Shown: piece by piece, positions 45,361 to 53,956 of the stretch
Position numbering within the stretch: the stretch's first letter is position 1
Layout: each line of letters begins with the position of its first letter
Assembly: GCF_028606985.1 (NCBI RefSeq)
Contig: NZ_CP117416.1
Coordinates: 251,501 to 315,500, forward strand
DNA from: Paenibacillus kyungheensis
Lineage (GTDB): Bacteria; Bacillota; Bacilli; Paenibacillales; Paenibacillaceae
Length of the DNA: 64,000 bases
Direction: 5' to 3'
Position numbers and translations under genes: made by a program
The notes under the pieces: model-generated
What the model was told of the DNA's origin: nothing
The model's input: only the letters and a program-made list of their open reading frames with translations
Database searches by the model: none

Positions 45361-48300
45361 ATGATCAATCAAGTTACTCAAAAATATATTATGTTCGTTG
45401 TAGCACTTGTCCTGTTATTAACAACTGTAGTTAGTCCTGCGTATGGAGCTACTACAAAGTCTACCAATCTTAACAAATCATTGCTTTCAGTTAAACCACC
45501 TAGTAAAACAATTGGTGAGATAAAATTAAAACCGGATCAATGGACAACGGTAGCCAAAAATGTATATGGAGATGTTTATCAAGAAGCAGATCCTGAATTG
45601 AAAGAAATCAAATCTAAACTAAGCGAAATTCAACAACCTCAAATGCAAAGTTTTTCTGCTTTTTCTCGTTCTTTAAAAGCATCAACTACAGAAGTGCCAA
45701 GTGAAATGAGCTTAGAACAAGTGTATGAAGTGATGGATATAGGTGCAGAACCTGTTGATGTCTATTGGATTGAATACTTATATCGATTAACAGGAATAGA
45801 ACCTATTGATTTGTGGAATAGGCACCACGAAGAAAATAAAACGTGGGAGCAAATGGAGCAATCCTACTCTTCAAAAAATACAGAAACTTTAATGCCGAAT
45901 GTAAATGAAGATGTATATTCTTCTGATGAAGAACAGTATCATGTCCAACAGCCTAAGCTACAAGCAAATACGAGTACTGCTTCTAATATGACTCTATCTG
46001 CCAAAATTGCGAGTGCTATTGGAGATGTTACAGAGAATCAAAATATTCAAGATTTAGGCAAGCAAGAGTATGCAGATCATGCAGTAGATGCTGAAGATAT
46101 TAGTACTTCTACAGGTAGTCTTAGTTGGAAATCTACTCAGATCGCATTACCTGGTCGAGATGGTTTGGATTTGAATATAGGTATCCGTTATGATTCTATG
46201 GATACTTCTCCATATACACGTGGAGCTTCGGATACACTTTCTGCCAAAATGTATAAGCGAAGTTTTAGCTATGCTAGAAACGATCTAGGAATGGGATGGT
46301 CTTTTCAATTTCCATCTATTGAAGGGGCGGATATTAATGGGAACAGCTCAAGAATGGTTTATCATTCAAGTAATGGAGCAAGTTATGTAGCTCATTTTAT
46401 GTCCAATAGTTATGTAGACATTAAAGCTGAAAGTGGTACTCATTTACGTTTTGTTTTAGATCCAGAGCGTGCTTTTACAAATGGTCAATACAAATCTTAT
46501 TATTATGTTGAGCATATTGATGGTAAAAAAGAATATTTTAGTGCAGAAGGTATGTTGATAGGAGAAACAGATCGATACGGGAATACGATCAAATACAACT
46601 ATCAATCTCGCACTGTGAATGGTGATTCTCCTGGCTATGTTTTATCTTCTATCACAGATACTTTGGGTCGGAAAGTAACTTTTGATTATGAGACTACTTT
46701 AAATCAAGGTTCTGAATTTCAAGGAGAAAATATTGCAGTCACCGTATATAATCTTCAAGGTCAAGCAACGCAAAGAGTAGTATATACTAAAAGCAGAGTA
46801 CAGATATTTAAGGATGGAGTCTCAGATGGATATGTTCCATTACTTCAAAGTATTACTAATAACCTGCAAGAGAAACAGTCATTTCAATATAGTAATGTTA
46901 TAGCATCATTTCGTTTCAAAAGTACGAAAAAATATGCAGAGGAACCTTACTTTTTATTAAATCAAGTTAATTATCCACGTTCGATAACTCATTATAGTTA
47001 TGAGACGGTTATGCGTGGTAAAAAGGGAGATTCGATTGAGTATAGAATCAACTCAAGATCAGATCAGTTACTTAAATCTGATGGGAATGGATCAGATACA
47101 GTAAATCGTATAGATTATACGTATGTGGGTGACTATACAAATTTCCCTAATCGGTATGGGAATGGTAGCCCGGAACAACTTGCTTACCGCTATTCACAAA
47201 CAGCCCATATTCGTAGCAATACATTATCTGGAGACTTTACAAATACTACGACATATAGTGGAGATCATTTAGTACAGTCTACAGAAAAGCGTTCTTCAAA
47301 AGGCGAATCTATTGTATCTAATAATCTAGTCTTTGATGCAACTTATTACTATAATCCAACCAAAACTCAAACTATCCAACAAGATGCAGATGGAACGATT
47401 ACTCGTACAAGTGAAAATAAATATACTGATTGGGGCGAAATTCAAAGTCAGACAGATGCTTTGACAGATAGTGATTTCAATAATGCTACGACTAAAGCAC
47501 AACATACCGTAAATTATACGTATCAAGATCAATATAAATTATTAACCAGCAAGTCATGGTACCAAGATGCTAACAAACCTGTGAGTGAAAAGTACACCTA
47601 CACCGCAGACGGTCGACCACAAAGTATAACGAATGCTGCTGGTGAAACGACAACGTATAGTTACGAAGCTTCCCCTTTGAATGCTCATCAGATTCAAAAG
47701 GTGATCGTATCCAAACCTGTCCGTTCAGGAGTAACATCTACCACCACAACAGCGTACGGAGAAGCGACGAACTATGCTTATCCGACAGAGCAGACACAAA
47801 GCATAACCAATACAGCCAAAGATGGTAGCAAAAATACACAAGTGATTCGTCAACAAACGAAGTACGATATGGGTACAGGCTTACCTACCCAACAAATCGA
47901 CAGCAACGGCAAAGCCACGATCACAACATACGATGCGCTAGGTCGTCCGGTCAAAATCGTTTCGCCATCTATCACCAACTTGGATGGAACCACCTATGCG
48001 GTAGAAGATCAATATGGCTATACCAATCGTGCGTATAGCACAGAAGCCGATAGCACCAATGCAGGCATCTTAACGATGCGTGTCGATGCGATTCGTCAAT
48101 ACACCAACACGGCTACAGGAGCCGTTACCGTACTGAGTCGTCAATCATCGTACTATGATGGATTTGGATTTTTGCGAGTGGATGAGACGTACAACGAAAG
48201 TAACGGCTGGACGCGTTCTCAGTATCATCCTGATGATCAAGGACGCGCCATTTATGCGATCGATCCACTAGGGAATACGCAGACCGCTAGTTATGACGCA

Positions 48301-50784
48301 TGGGGACAACAAGCCGAAGCGACCGATCCATATGGCAACCTGTATATTACGTCCAACCATATGACCCAGCGGAAAAACAATCATTTTGCGATTGCCGCCG
48401 CCGATATATCCGCTTATCGTGCGAATGCAGATAACCGTAGTATCCGTCTCAATGCAGTGGAACAATCTTATGATGTCTACGGCAATCTAGCGACGACAAC
48501 TGCATTCAAAGACGGCGCTTCTCAAAGCCAGCCGATTCAAGAAAGCTACACTTATGATCTACAAGGCAACATCCTAAGTTATACCGATCCGAACCAGACG
48601 AAAAACAGCAATGGAGTCACCAGCAACTATTCCTACGATGCTCTGAACCGACTCACGGCTGTGCAAGATGGGATCGACCAGACGACTCGTTATGCGTACG
48701 ACGGTACAGGCGGGCTAACGAAGATCACTGTGAACGACTCTGCTGGCAAAAGCGAAACATTATACACCAAAGCCTACAACGAAGCTGGACAATTGACCGA
48801 CAAAACCGATACGTCAGGCAAAAACACAGCCAATAGCTACAGCTCTCGTGGCTTAGTCGAAGAAATGCGAGATCGCAACGGAACAATAACCAACTACCAG
48901 TACGACGAACGAGGTCAACGTACGGTAGCGACACTAACCGCAACCAACGGCAATACCTTACAAACGAAAACTATTTTCGGTAGTGGAGGTAACATCCTAA
49001 CCGACCGACACGAACTGTATCTGAACGGCACCAAGACGGCTACTCAGACCAGTACAATCGACAAACAAGACCGGATCACCAGCCTAACTTCCACAGGCAC
49101 GAACCAATACAGTTCCCGTCTGGACGTCGCTTACGATACGCTTGACCGCATTACCAATCAAAAGAACAGCTTGTCCGGTAGTAGCTTTTTCACCAACTAT
49201 GGCTACGATAAGCTTCGTTTGAGCCAGATTCAGACCAATGGCGCACAAACACGCAACACCGCCAAAGCCAATAATGTAAACTACGAATACACGCCACTCG
49301 GGATGGTACAAGCAATCACGTTCCCAACGTTAGCGGATGGAAGTGTATTGAAAGAAAGCTTTACCTATGATGCTTTGAACCGTTTGAGCCAGATGAGCAA
49401 TACGAAAGGCAGTAACACGTTGTCTGCTTATAGCTACACATACGACAACAACGGCAATATCCTTACGGTGAGTGAAAGTCTAAACGGTGGCGAAGCCAAA
49501 ACATCCACCTATACCTACGACAAGCTCAACCGCCTAGCCACAGTGAAACGAATTGATGGAAGCACCGCCAGCTACACGTACGATCTACGTGGTAACCGGA
49601 AAACGCTGAGTGACACGCAGGAAGCGACAGCGACCAAAGAATCCAGCTATAGCTATGATCTGGATAACAAGCTGATTGCCGCAACCATTGATGGTACCAA
49701 AACAACGATTGATTATTTACCGGACGGACTCCGTTCTCAGAAAACAACAGGCACAGCGACCACCCAATACGGCTACAACGGTAGTGGACAAGTGGTATCT
49801 GAAAAAGCAAGCAACGGCAACTCTTCGACCTATATCCGAGGCGATCGAGTACTGGTGAAAAAAGACCAGAGTGCAAGTAAAGACTACTATTACCTGTTCA
49901 ACGGACATGGTGATGTGGTGCAGATGGTTGATACCAGTGGTGCGATTGTGAACAGCTACCGGTATGATGAGTGGGGGAACATTGCTAAGCAACAAGAGAC
50001 GGTAGCGAACAGCTTCAAATATGCAGGCGAAGCGTATGATAGTGAGACGGGACTGTATTATCTGAAAGCAAGATATTATGATCCGAGTCAAGGACGGTTT
50101 TTGAATGAGGATTCAGTGGAAGGTCAGATTACGAATCCGTTGACACTAAATATTTATGGATATGTAAGTAATAATCCTTTGCGTTACATTGATCCTACGG
50201 GTAATTCAAATTTTGAAGTAAATCCTGGAACCTTAAATGAGCCAGCTAAGCCAAAAAAAGAAGTATTACAAGATCCGACATATTGGGAAAGATTAAAAAA
50301 ACGTGCTAACGAAGTGAAAAGTAAGGCTAAAAGAATAAATATATTTGGAGAAATTGCAAGTGCAATCGTTGAAGAGGGAGCTAAAAATGATACATCTAAG
50401 TACGTTTGGGATAAACTTTCTCCAACACAACGTGGAGAAATGATTGAAGCAATTCTAGCAGAATATGATTATAAATATTGGTACAATATTGGAAAAACCA
50501 AAGGAGGATACTTTCCTATAATTGATTTTACTTCCAATGATCGTCAGGTTGTAAGTCTAAAAACAATAGATGCAAGATTATTTACTAGTGGAGAGTTATT
50601 CAATAAAATATCAGAAGATCTAAAAACATTAAAATCTGCAAATATTACTATTGCAGGAGAGCAAGTAAGTCAAGATAGAAGAACTTTAGATGTACGAGTT
50701 CCAAAAGGCTATAGTGATAAAGTCGATCTAGAAGGCCTACTACAAAAAGCTGGAGACACAAAAGTATTTATAAGGGAGTTTTAA
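45361..50784 (+). CDS. Complete secreted Rhs/YD-repeat polymorphic toxin with nuclease-like tip
   Basis: A 1807-residue exported toxin. Signal peptide 1-30 (ending AYGA); an AT-rich unique N-terminal part to about 250; an Rhs/YD-repeat shell from about 255 with many YxxDxxGR-type repeats; the RHS core near 1500-1615 (YYYLFNGHGDVVQMVD; GEAYDSETGLYYLKARYYDPSQGRFLNED) closing with YIDPTGN. The tip after residue about 1617 is the toxin: RGEMIE with Glu1696, FPIIDF with Asp1722 and SLK with Lys1734 fit the restriction-endonuclease-fold DNase/tRNase tips of CdiA-type effectors. Base composition shifts to AT-rich at the tip. ATG 45361 follows AAGGGGAA. Immunity candidates follow at once. Only this Rhs copy has a start and signal peptide. 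Confidence 0.85.
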   Translation: MINQVTQKYIMFVVALVLLLTTVVSPAYGATTKSTNLNKSLLSVKPPSKTIGEIKLKPDQWTTVAKNVYGDVYQEADPELKEIKSKLSEIQQPQMQSFSAFSRSLKASTTEVPSEMSLEQVYEVMDIGAEPVDVYWIEYLYRLTGIEPIDLWNRHHEENKTWEQMEQSYSSKNTETLMPNVNEDVYSSDEEQYHVQQPKLQANTSTASNMTLSAKIASAIGDVTENQNIQDLGKQEYADHAVDAEDISTSTGSLSWKSTQIALPGRDGLDLNIGIRYDSMDTSPYTRGASDTLSAKMYKRSFSYARNDLGMGWSFQFPSIEGADINGNSSRMVYHSSNGASYVAHFMSNSYVDIKAESGTHLRFVLDPERAFTNGQYKSYYYVEHIDGKKEYFSAEGMLIGETDRYGNTIKYNYQSRTVNGDSPGYVLSSITDTLGRKVTFDYETTLNQGSEFQGENIAVTVYNLQGQATQRVVYTKSRVQIFKDGVSDGYVPLLQSITNNLQEKQSFQYSNVIASFRFKSTKKYAEEPYFLLNQVNYPRSITHYSYETVMRGKKGDSIEYRINSRSDQLLKSDGNGSDTVNRIDYTYVGDYTNFPNRYGNGSPEQLAYRYSQTAHIRSNTLSGDFTNTTTYSGDHLVQSTEKRSSKGESIVSNNLVFDATYYYNPTKTQTIQQDADGTITRTSENKYTDWGEIQSQTDALTDSDFNNATTKAQHTVNYTYQDQYKLLTSKSWYQDANKPVSEKYTYTADGRPQSITNAAGETTTYSYEASPLNAHQIQKVIVSKPVRSGVTSTTTTAYGEATNYAYPTEQTQSITNTAKDGSKNTQVIRQQTKYDMGTGLPTQQIDSNGKATITTYDALGRPVKIVSPSITNLDGTTYAVEDQYGYTNRAYSTEADSTNAGILTMRVDAIRQYTNTATGAVTVLSRQSSYYDGFGFLRVDETYNESNGWTRSQYHPDDQGRAIYAIDPLGNTQTASYDAWGQQAEATDPYGNLYITSNHMTQRKNNHFAIAAADISAYRANADNRSIRLNAVEQSYDVYGNLATTTAFKDGASQSQPIQESYTYDLQGNILSYTDPNQTKNSNGVTSNYSYDALNRLTAVQDGIDQTTRYAYDGTGGLTKITVNDSAGKSETLYTKAYNEAGQLTDKTDTSGKNTANSYSSRGLVEEMRDRNGTITNYQYDERGQRTVATLTATNGNTLQTKTIFGSGGNILTDRHELYLNGTKTATQTSTIDKQDRITSLTSTGTNQYSSRLDVAYDTLDRITNQKNSLSGSSFFTNYGYDKLRLSQIQTNGAQTRNTAKANNVNYEYTPLGMVQAITFPTLADGSVLKESFTYDALNRLSQMSNTKGSNTLSAYSYTYDNNGNILTVSESLNGGEAKTSTYTYDKLNRLATVKRIDGSTASYTYDLRGNRKTLSDTQEATATKESSYSYDLDNKLIAATIDGTKTTIDYLPDGLRSQKTTGTATTQYGYNGSGQVVSEKASNGNSSTYIRGDRVLVKKDQSASKDYYYLFNGHGDVVQMVDTSGAIVNSYRYDEWGNIAKQQETVANSFKYAGEAYDSETGLYYLKARYYDPSQGRFLNEDSVEGQITNPLTLNIYGYVSNNPLRYIDPTGNSNFEVNPGTLNEPAKPKKEVLQDPTYWERLKKRANEVKSKAKRINIFGEIASAIVEEGAKNDTSKYVWDKLSPTQRGEMIEAILAEYDYKYWYNIGKTKGGYFPIIDFTSNDRQVVSLKTIDARLFTSGELFNKISEDLKTLKSANITIAGEQVSQDRRTLDVRVPKGYSDKVDLEGLLQKAGDTKVFIREF
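48094..50168 (+). repeat. Rhs core, copy A (expressed gene)
   Basis: About 2.07 kb within the complete Rhs gene that recurs downstream as copy B (53957-56042), a deleted copy C (57254-58107) and a shorter copy D (60719-61790). Differences are scattered and mostly silent. The match ends at the start of the tip-coding DNA. Confidence 0.9.
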
Positions 50785-50785
50785 T

Positions 50786-51571
50786 ATGGAAATTAAAAGT
50801 TGTAGCATTCGAATTGTAATAAAAAACGAATTTGTATTCGAAGAGAGTATTCTAAAATGGTTAGAAGAAGCTCCATCATTCGAAGTATCTTCTTTTTTAA
50901 TTGAAGATCGCAAATTTGTAAATCCTATTGCTTGGGATAAAGACTTATTTCATACATTCTTTATCAAAGAATGGTCTAAAAAACCACCTGTATTTATCAA
51001 ATTCATGGATAATAATCAAAATAAAATTATGTTTGGTAAAGGAAAAAATAATTCAAGTATTATCATAGATGTAGTAGATCCTAATGCTTCTGTAACAGCA
51101 TGGATTGAATACACTAAAACTTTTTTTGAAAACGATAATAAAGCGATTGTTGCTTGTATCTATCCTAAAGGCGATTATTTTTGGCAAATGAATCTTGATC
51201 CTGATCGCTATGAATCGGCAGGTAAATCTTTAGAAAATTTGGAGTTGAAGCCATTTTCTCAAACCATGTCAACCATTGATCCTAAGTCTTTACCTGGATA
51301 CGCTAATTATATAGATGATATCTGGTTTGGTTCAACATGGATTATGATATTTGGTCAAAAATATTTTGAATTTATTTCTCAAAGTCGTTTACAGTCTTAT
51401 CCTAATGCATTTGCTATTGAAGTTTTAGAGAACGAAACGATTTTTGTAAAGTTATTTGAAAATCTAGAAGATTACGATACGTTAGAGGCTCGTAAAATAC
51501 AATTTGATTTTCGGAATTATATTGATCGAGATGAGTTAGTAAAACGATTAAGAAAACTATATTTAGAGTAA
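50786..51571 (+). CDS. Candidate immunity protein for the Rhs nuclease tip
   Basis: A 261-residue soluble protein without signal peptide, rich in aromatic and charged residues (IKSCSIRIVIKNEFVFEES; GSTWIMIFGQKYFEFIS). The ATG lies one base after the Rhs stop and behind AAGGGA within the end of the toxin gene, so it is translationally linked. Position right after a polymorphic toxin tip is the usual place of the cognate immunity gene. I do not recognise the fold. AT-rich, as the tip is. Confidence 0.65.
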   Translation: MEIKSCSIRIVIKNEFVFEESILKWLEEAPSFEVSSFLIEDRKFVNPIAWDKDLFHTFFIKEWSKKPPVFIKFMDNNQNKIMFGKGKNNSSIIIDVVDPNASVTAWIEYTKTFFENDNKAIVACIYPKGDYFWQMNLDPDRYESAGKSLENLELKPFSQTMSTIDPKSLPGYANYIDDIWFGSTWIMIFGQKYFEFISQSRLQSYPNAFAIEVLENETIFVKLFENLEDYDTLEARKIQFDFRNYIDRDELVKRLRKLYLE

Positions 51572-51602
51572 GAGAATAATTTAGATCGAAAGGAGTATTC
51601 GA

Positions 51603-52190
51603 TTGAAAAAATTATGGATTAGTCATTTGGTTATTTTTTCATTGTTTTTAAATACTTGGAGTTGTTCCAATGGAAGTACAACTATTTTACAAAACAAAGA
51701 AATTATAGAGCATACAGATACTAGTGAGGATGTGAAGGATATGAAAAACGATGAATTTATTCAAAATTATCTTCTAGGTCATTGGAAAATCTCAAAAATT
51801 ATAAAATATTCATGGATTATGACAATGTCTAAAGAAAGTGCTGAAAACTTAGTTCATTCTGAATTTGATTTTACAAACGATTACATTAAAACGAATAGCA
51901 AAGTATGGCAATCGATTTTAACCGAATCCGACCAAGACACAACTCCAATGCTTAAAGATCCTCAATATGTTCAAAATATTATAAGCAAGGAAGAGTTTGA
52001 AGCTGATGATATGGCGAAATTAACAGAGCTTGGATTCCATGATGGGACAGTTCATATGATTGAGGTCTATAAAGATGAGCAATATGAAAACCCTTGGAGT
52101 TTAGGATATATTTATATTGATTCTGTCACACCTAATCGCGCTGTTATTTCTACAAATGGAGTATATTTAGAAATTGAGAAATTATCTTAA
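51603..52190 (+). CDS. Lipoprotein, possible second immunity factor
   Basis: A 195-residue predicted lipoprotein with TTG start at 51603 behind AAAGGAGT. The signal peptide ends at NTWSC with the candidate acylated Cys near position 21. The outer domain has HWKISKIIKYSWIMTMS and GYIYIDSVTPNRAVISTNGVYLEIE, with no known family recognised. Its place between the immunity gene and a strong terminator suggests it belongs to the Rhs operon. Confidence 0.6.
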   Translation: MKKLWISHLVIFSLFLNTWSCSNGSTTILQNKEIIEHTDTSEDVKDMKNDEFIQNYLLGHWKISKIIKYSWIMTMSKESAENLVHSEFDFTNDYIKTNSKVWQSILTESDQDTTPMLKDPQYVQNIISKEEFEADDMAKLTELGFHDGTVHMIEVYKDEQYENPWSLGYIYIDSVTPNRAVISTNGVYLEIEKLS

Positions 52191-52213
52191 AAAATTAATG
52201 ATTTTATTTAGTC

Positions 52214-52260
52214 AGCTAGCTGTTGTCTTCTAAAGACAATAGCTAGCTTTTTTATTTTTT
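52214..52260 (+). terminator. Terminator of the Rhs-immunity operon
   Basis: Fifteen-base arms AGCTAGCTGTTGTCT and AGACAATAGCTAGCT (one G-U pair), a 5-nt loop and a T-rich tail. Confidence 0.9.
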
Positions 52261-52379
52261 TGGCAATTGAGATTCCAATTTATGAAAAACATAAAAATAG
52301 ATATCGAAAGTGCTTTTTCTGTGTTAAAATCTTTCTGAAATTAAACGGAGTATACATAGAAAAGCTCTGTAGTGAGGAG

Positions 52380-52700
52380 GTGGTTAGCATAAAAAATAAA
52401 GATAGCATTCAACAACGTATTCAGGGATATCTAGATCAAGAAAAGATTAATATATATCAGTTTTCTCAACGTACAGGGATTAATCGGGGCATTCTGAGCA
52501 GAGTAATGAATGAGTATCCTCCTAAATTACTGTCACTACATCAATATGATCAAATCACCAAAGTATTCCAGTTACCTGAAGGAACGTTATATTCTCTGTA
52601 TAGAGAAGAATATTTTCATAAACAGGGAAATTGGCGTCGATTGCGTCCTTTTCTGATGCGCTGTGCCGCGTTGCAACGATTCGATGATATCATTCAATGA
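52380..52700 (+). CDS. XRE-type HTH protein, DNA-binding half of a split RRNPP-like regulator
   Basis: A helix-turn-helix protein of about 105 residues: IQQRIQGYLDQEKINIYQFSQRTG then INRGILSRVMNE, and a C-terminal stretch LRPFLMRCAALQRFDDII. The frame stays open through the TGA at 52698-52700 into the TPR gene, which starts on the next codon. In Paenibacillus and Brevibacillus many regulators carry this HTH and the TPR part in one chain of about 450 residues, so this may be one gene split by a stop. The true start is unclear: GTG 52380 overlaps the AGGAGG site (52375-52380), while the codon at ideal distance (52389) is ATA. Confidence 0.65.
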   Translation: MVSIKNKDSIQQRIQGYLDQEKINIYQFSQRTGINRGILSRVMNEYPPKLLSLHQYDQITKVFQLPEGTLYSLYREEYFHKQGNWRRLRPFLMRCAALQRFDDIIQ

Positions 52701-53801
52701 ATGAAAGACTTGTCAGAGAATTTGCACCATATTCCAGAAATCTTTCTAACTGCTGAACAGATGCTCAAAGAAGGATACGATCAAGCCGCTTTATTACTAT
52801 ATGAATGTGTGATTGAAAGTGAAAAAGATCATTTATCAGAACGGTTGGCGATTAGTCACTACCGGATACTCAAAATTCAGCAGTATGATAAACAGAATCT
52901 AGAAGAAATAGCTATTCGTTTTGCAAGTTATCGAACTCGTTTACCTGAAGCTTATGCACTAGATAGTTTGCTTCTTTTAATAAAAATCTATTTTGCTCAA
53001 TCTAAATGGGATGAAACTATGAATTATATTGAAGAGTTGTTCCAATTGACTCAAGCCATGTACAGTAATCCATATTCGGATGAGACAAATTTATTCAGAC
53101 CATTAGTTTATTATTACGGAATGAGTTTTTTATGGAAACATGCCGTTTATGATAGTCAAAATTTATTTGAGGAATCCCAAGAATGTATTCCACATTATCA
53201 GGATTTAAGTTGGTTTGAAGGACTAAATAAAGAAGGACAAAAAGTAGTCATCAATTTCCAAAAGTTTGCTCATGCTAATTCTCTAAGTCTCTCTATTAAA
53301 TTGGGTAATTTTACCTCGATCCCAGAATATATAAAATATCTGAAACAGAACCCAAACGAGATCATAGAAGGGCTAAATACGCTATTAGAATCGTCTAATC
53401 AATATAGTTGGAATATTCAAGAATGGTTGGATGAATTTAAAATTGAGATCGAACAGTTTCAACATATAAGCATTACTATGCAATCTTTGAATGATGCACA
53501 ATCAGGCTTGATTCAAGACATTTATCATTATCGCAGATATTCTATTTTTTTCTATAAGTTTGGGATTTACTGTATGCGTCATCAGAACATCAGAGAAGGA
53601 ATTTCATACATTTTACAATCATTAGAGCTATGTTTAGTGTTTAATGATAAAGAAGGAATAATTAGTGGTTTGTCGTGTATTGAACCCCATAGATCCTTTT
53701 TAAATAAAAATCAGGAAATTAAACTCAAAAGATTAAGTGAGGAGGTTAAGAAAAATGAGAAAAACAATGGTTATATGGGCTTCGTACCTTCTTTTGGTTA
53801 G
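52701..53801 (+). CDS. TPR-domain peptide-receptor-like protein (Rap/RRNPP type)
   Basis: A 366-residue all-helical protein with degenerate TPR units throughout (QAALLLYECVIESEKDHLSERLAISHYRIL; LLLIKIYFAQSKWDETMNYIEELFQL; IREGISYILQSLELCLVFNDKEGI). No HTH of its own. It starts on the codon after the TGA of the HTH gene, in the same frame, so reinitiation or readthrough could link the two. Proteins of this build bind short secreted peptides and regulate transcription. A 35-codon exported-peptide gene overlaps its 3' end in another frame, which is the arrangement of Rap-Phr and related pairs. Confidence 0.7.
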   Translation: MKDLSENLHHIPEIFLTAEQMLKEGYDQAALLLYECVIESEKDHLSERLAISHYRILKIQQYDKQNLEEIAIRFASYRTRLPEAYALDSLLLLIKIYFAQSKWDETMNYIEELFQLTQAMYSNPYSDETNLFRPLVYYYGMSFLWKHAVYDSQNLFEESQECIPHYQDLSWFEGLNKEGQKVVINFQKFAHANSLSLSIKLGNFTSIPEYIKYLKQNPNEIIEGLNTLLESSNQYSWNIQEWLDEFKIEIEQFQHISITMQSLNDAQSGLIQDIYHYRRYSIFFYKFGIYCMRHQNIREGISYILQSLELCLVFNDKEGIISGLSCIEPHRSFLNKNQEIKLKRLSEEVKKNEKNNGYMGFVPSFG

Positions 53802-53862
53802 TCCAATTATTTTACAAGTAGCAGAATTTATAAAGCCATTAATTCATGGAACGGATTACTAA
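53755..53862 (+). CDS. Candidate Phr-like secreted signalling-peptide precursor
   Basis: A 35-codon ORF with an ideal AGGAGGT (53740-53746) 8 nt before ATG 53755, overlapping the last 47 nt of the TPR gene in a different frame. The product has a basic N-terminus (MRKTM), a hydrophobic stretch of about 16 residues (VIWASYLLLVSPIILQV) and a polar C-terminal end (EFIKPLIHGTDY). This fits precursors that are exported and cut to a C-terminal signalling peptide of 5-10 residues. A terminator follows within 10 nt. The coding call is strengthened by position and ribosome site; the signal role is inferred. Confidence 0.65.
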   Translation: MRKTMVIWASYLLLVSPIILQVAEFIKPLIHGTDY

Positions 53863-53871
53863 ATGTTATAC

Positions 53872-53911
53872 AGCTCTCTTGGTGTGGTCAAGGGGGCTTT
53901 TATTCTATTTA
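53872..53911 (+). terminator. Terminator after the signalling-peptide gene
   Basis: AGCTCTCTTG and CAAGGGGGCT arms with G-U pairs and a 6-8 nt loop, followed by a T-rich tail. It closes the HTH-TPR-peptide unit before the first orphan Rhs copy. Confidence 0.65.
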
Positions 53912-53956
53912 TTTTTATCTAAATTACATAAAGTTTTTAATATAACGAATCTACTG

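Noticed and set aside
48268-49876. Minus-strand frames opposite the Rhs core copies
   Set aside because: They recur in every core copy only because the core is repeated; they lack ribosome sites and known domains.
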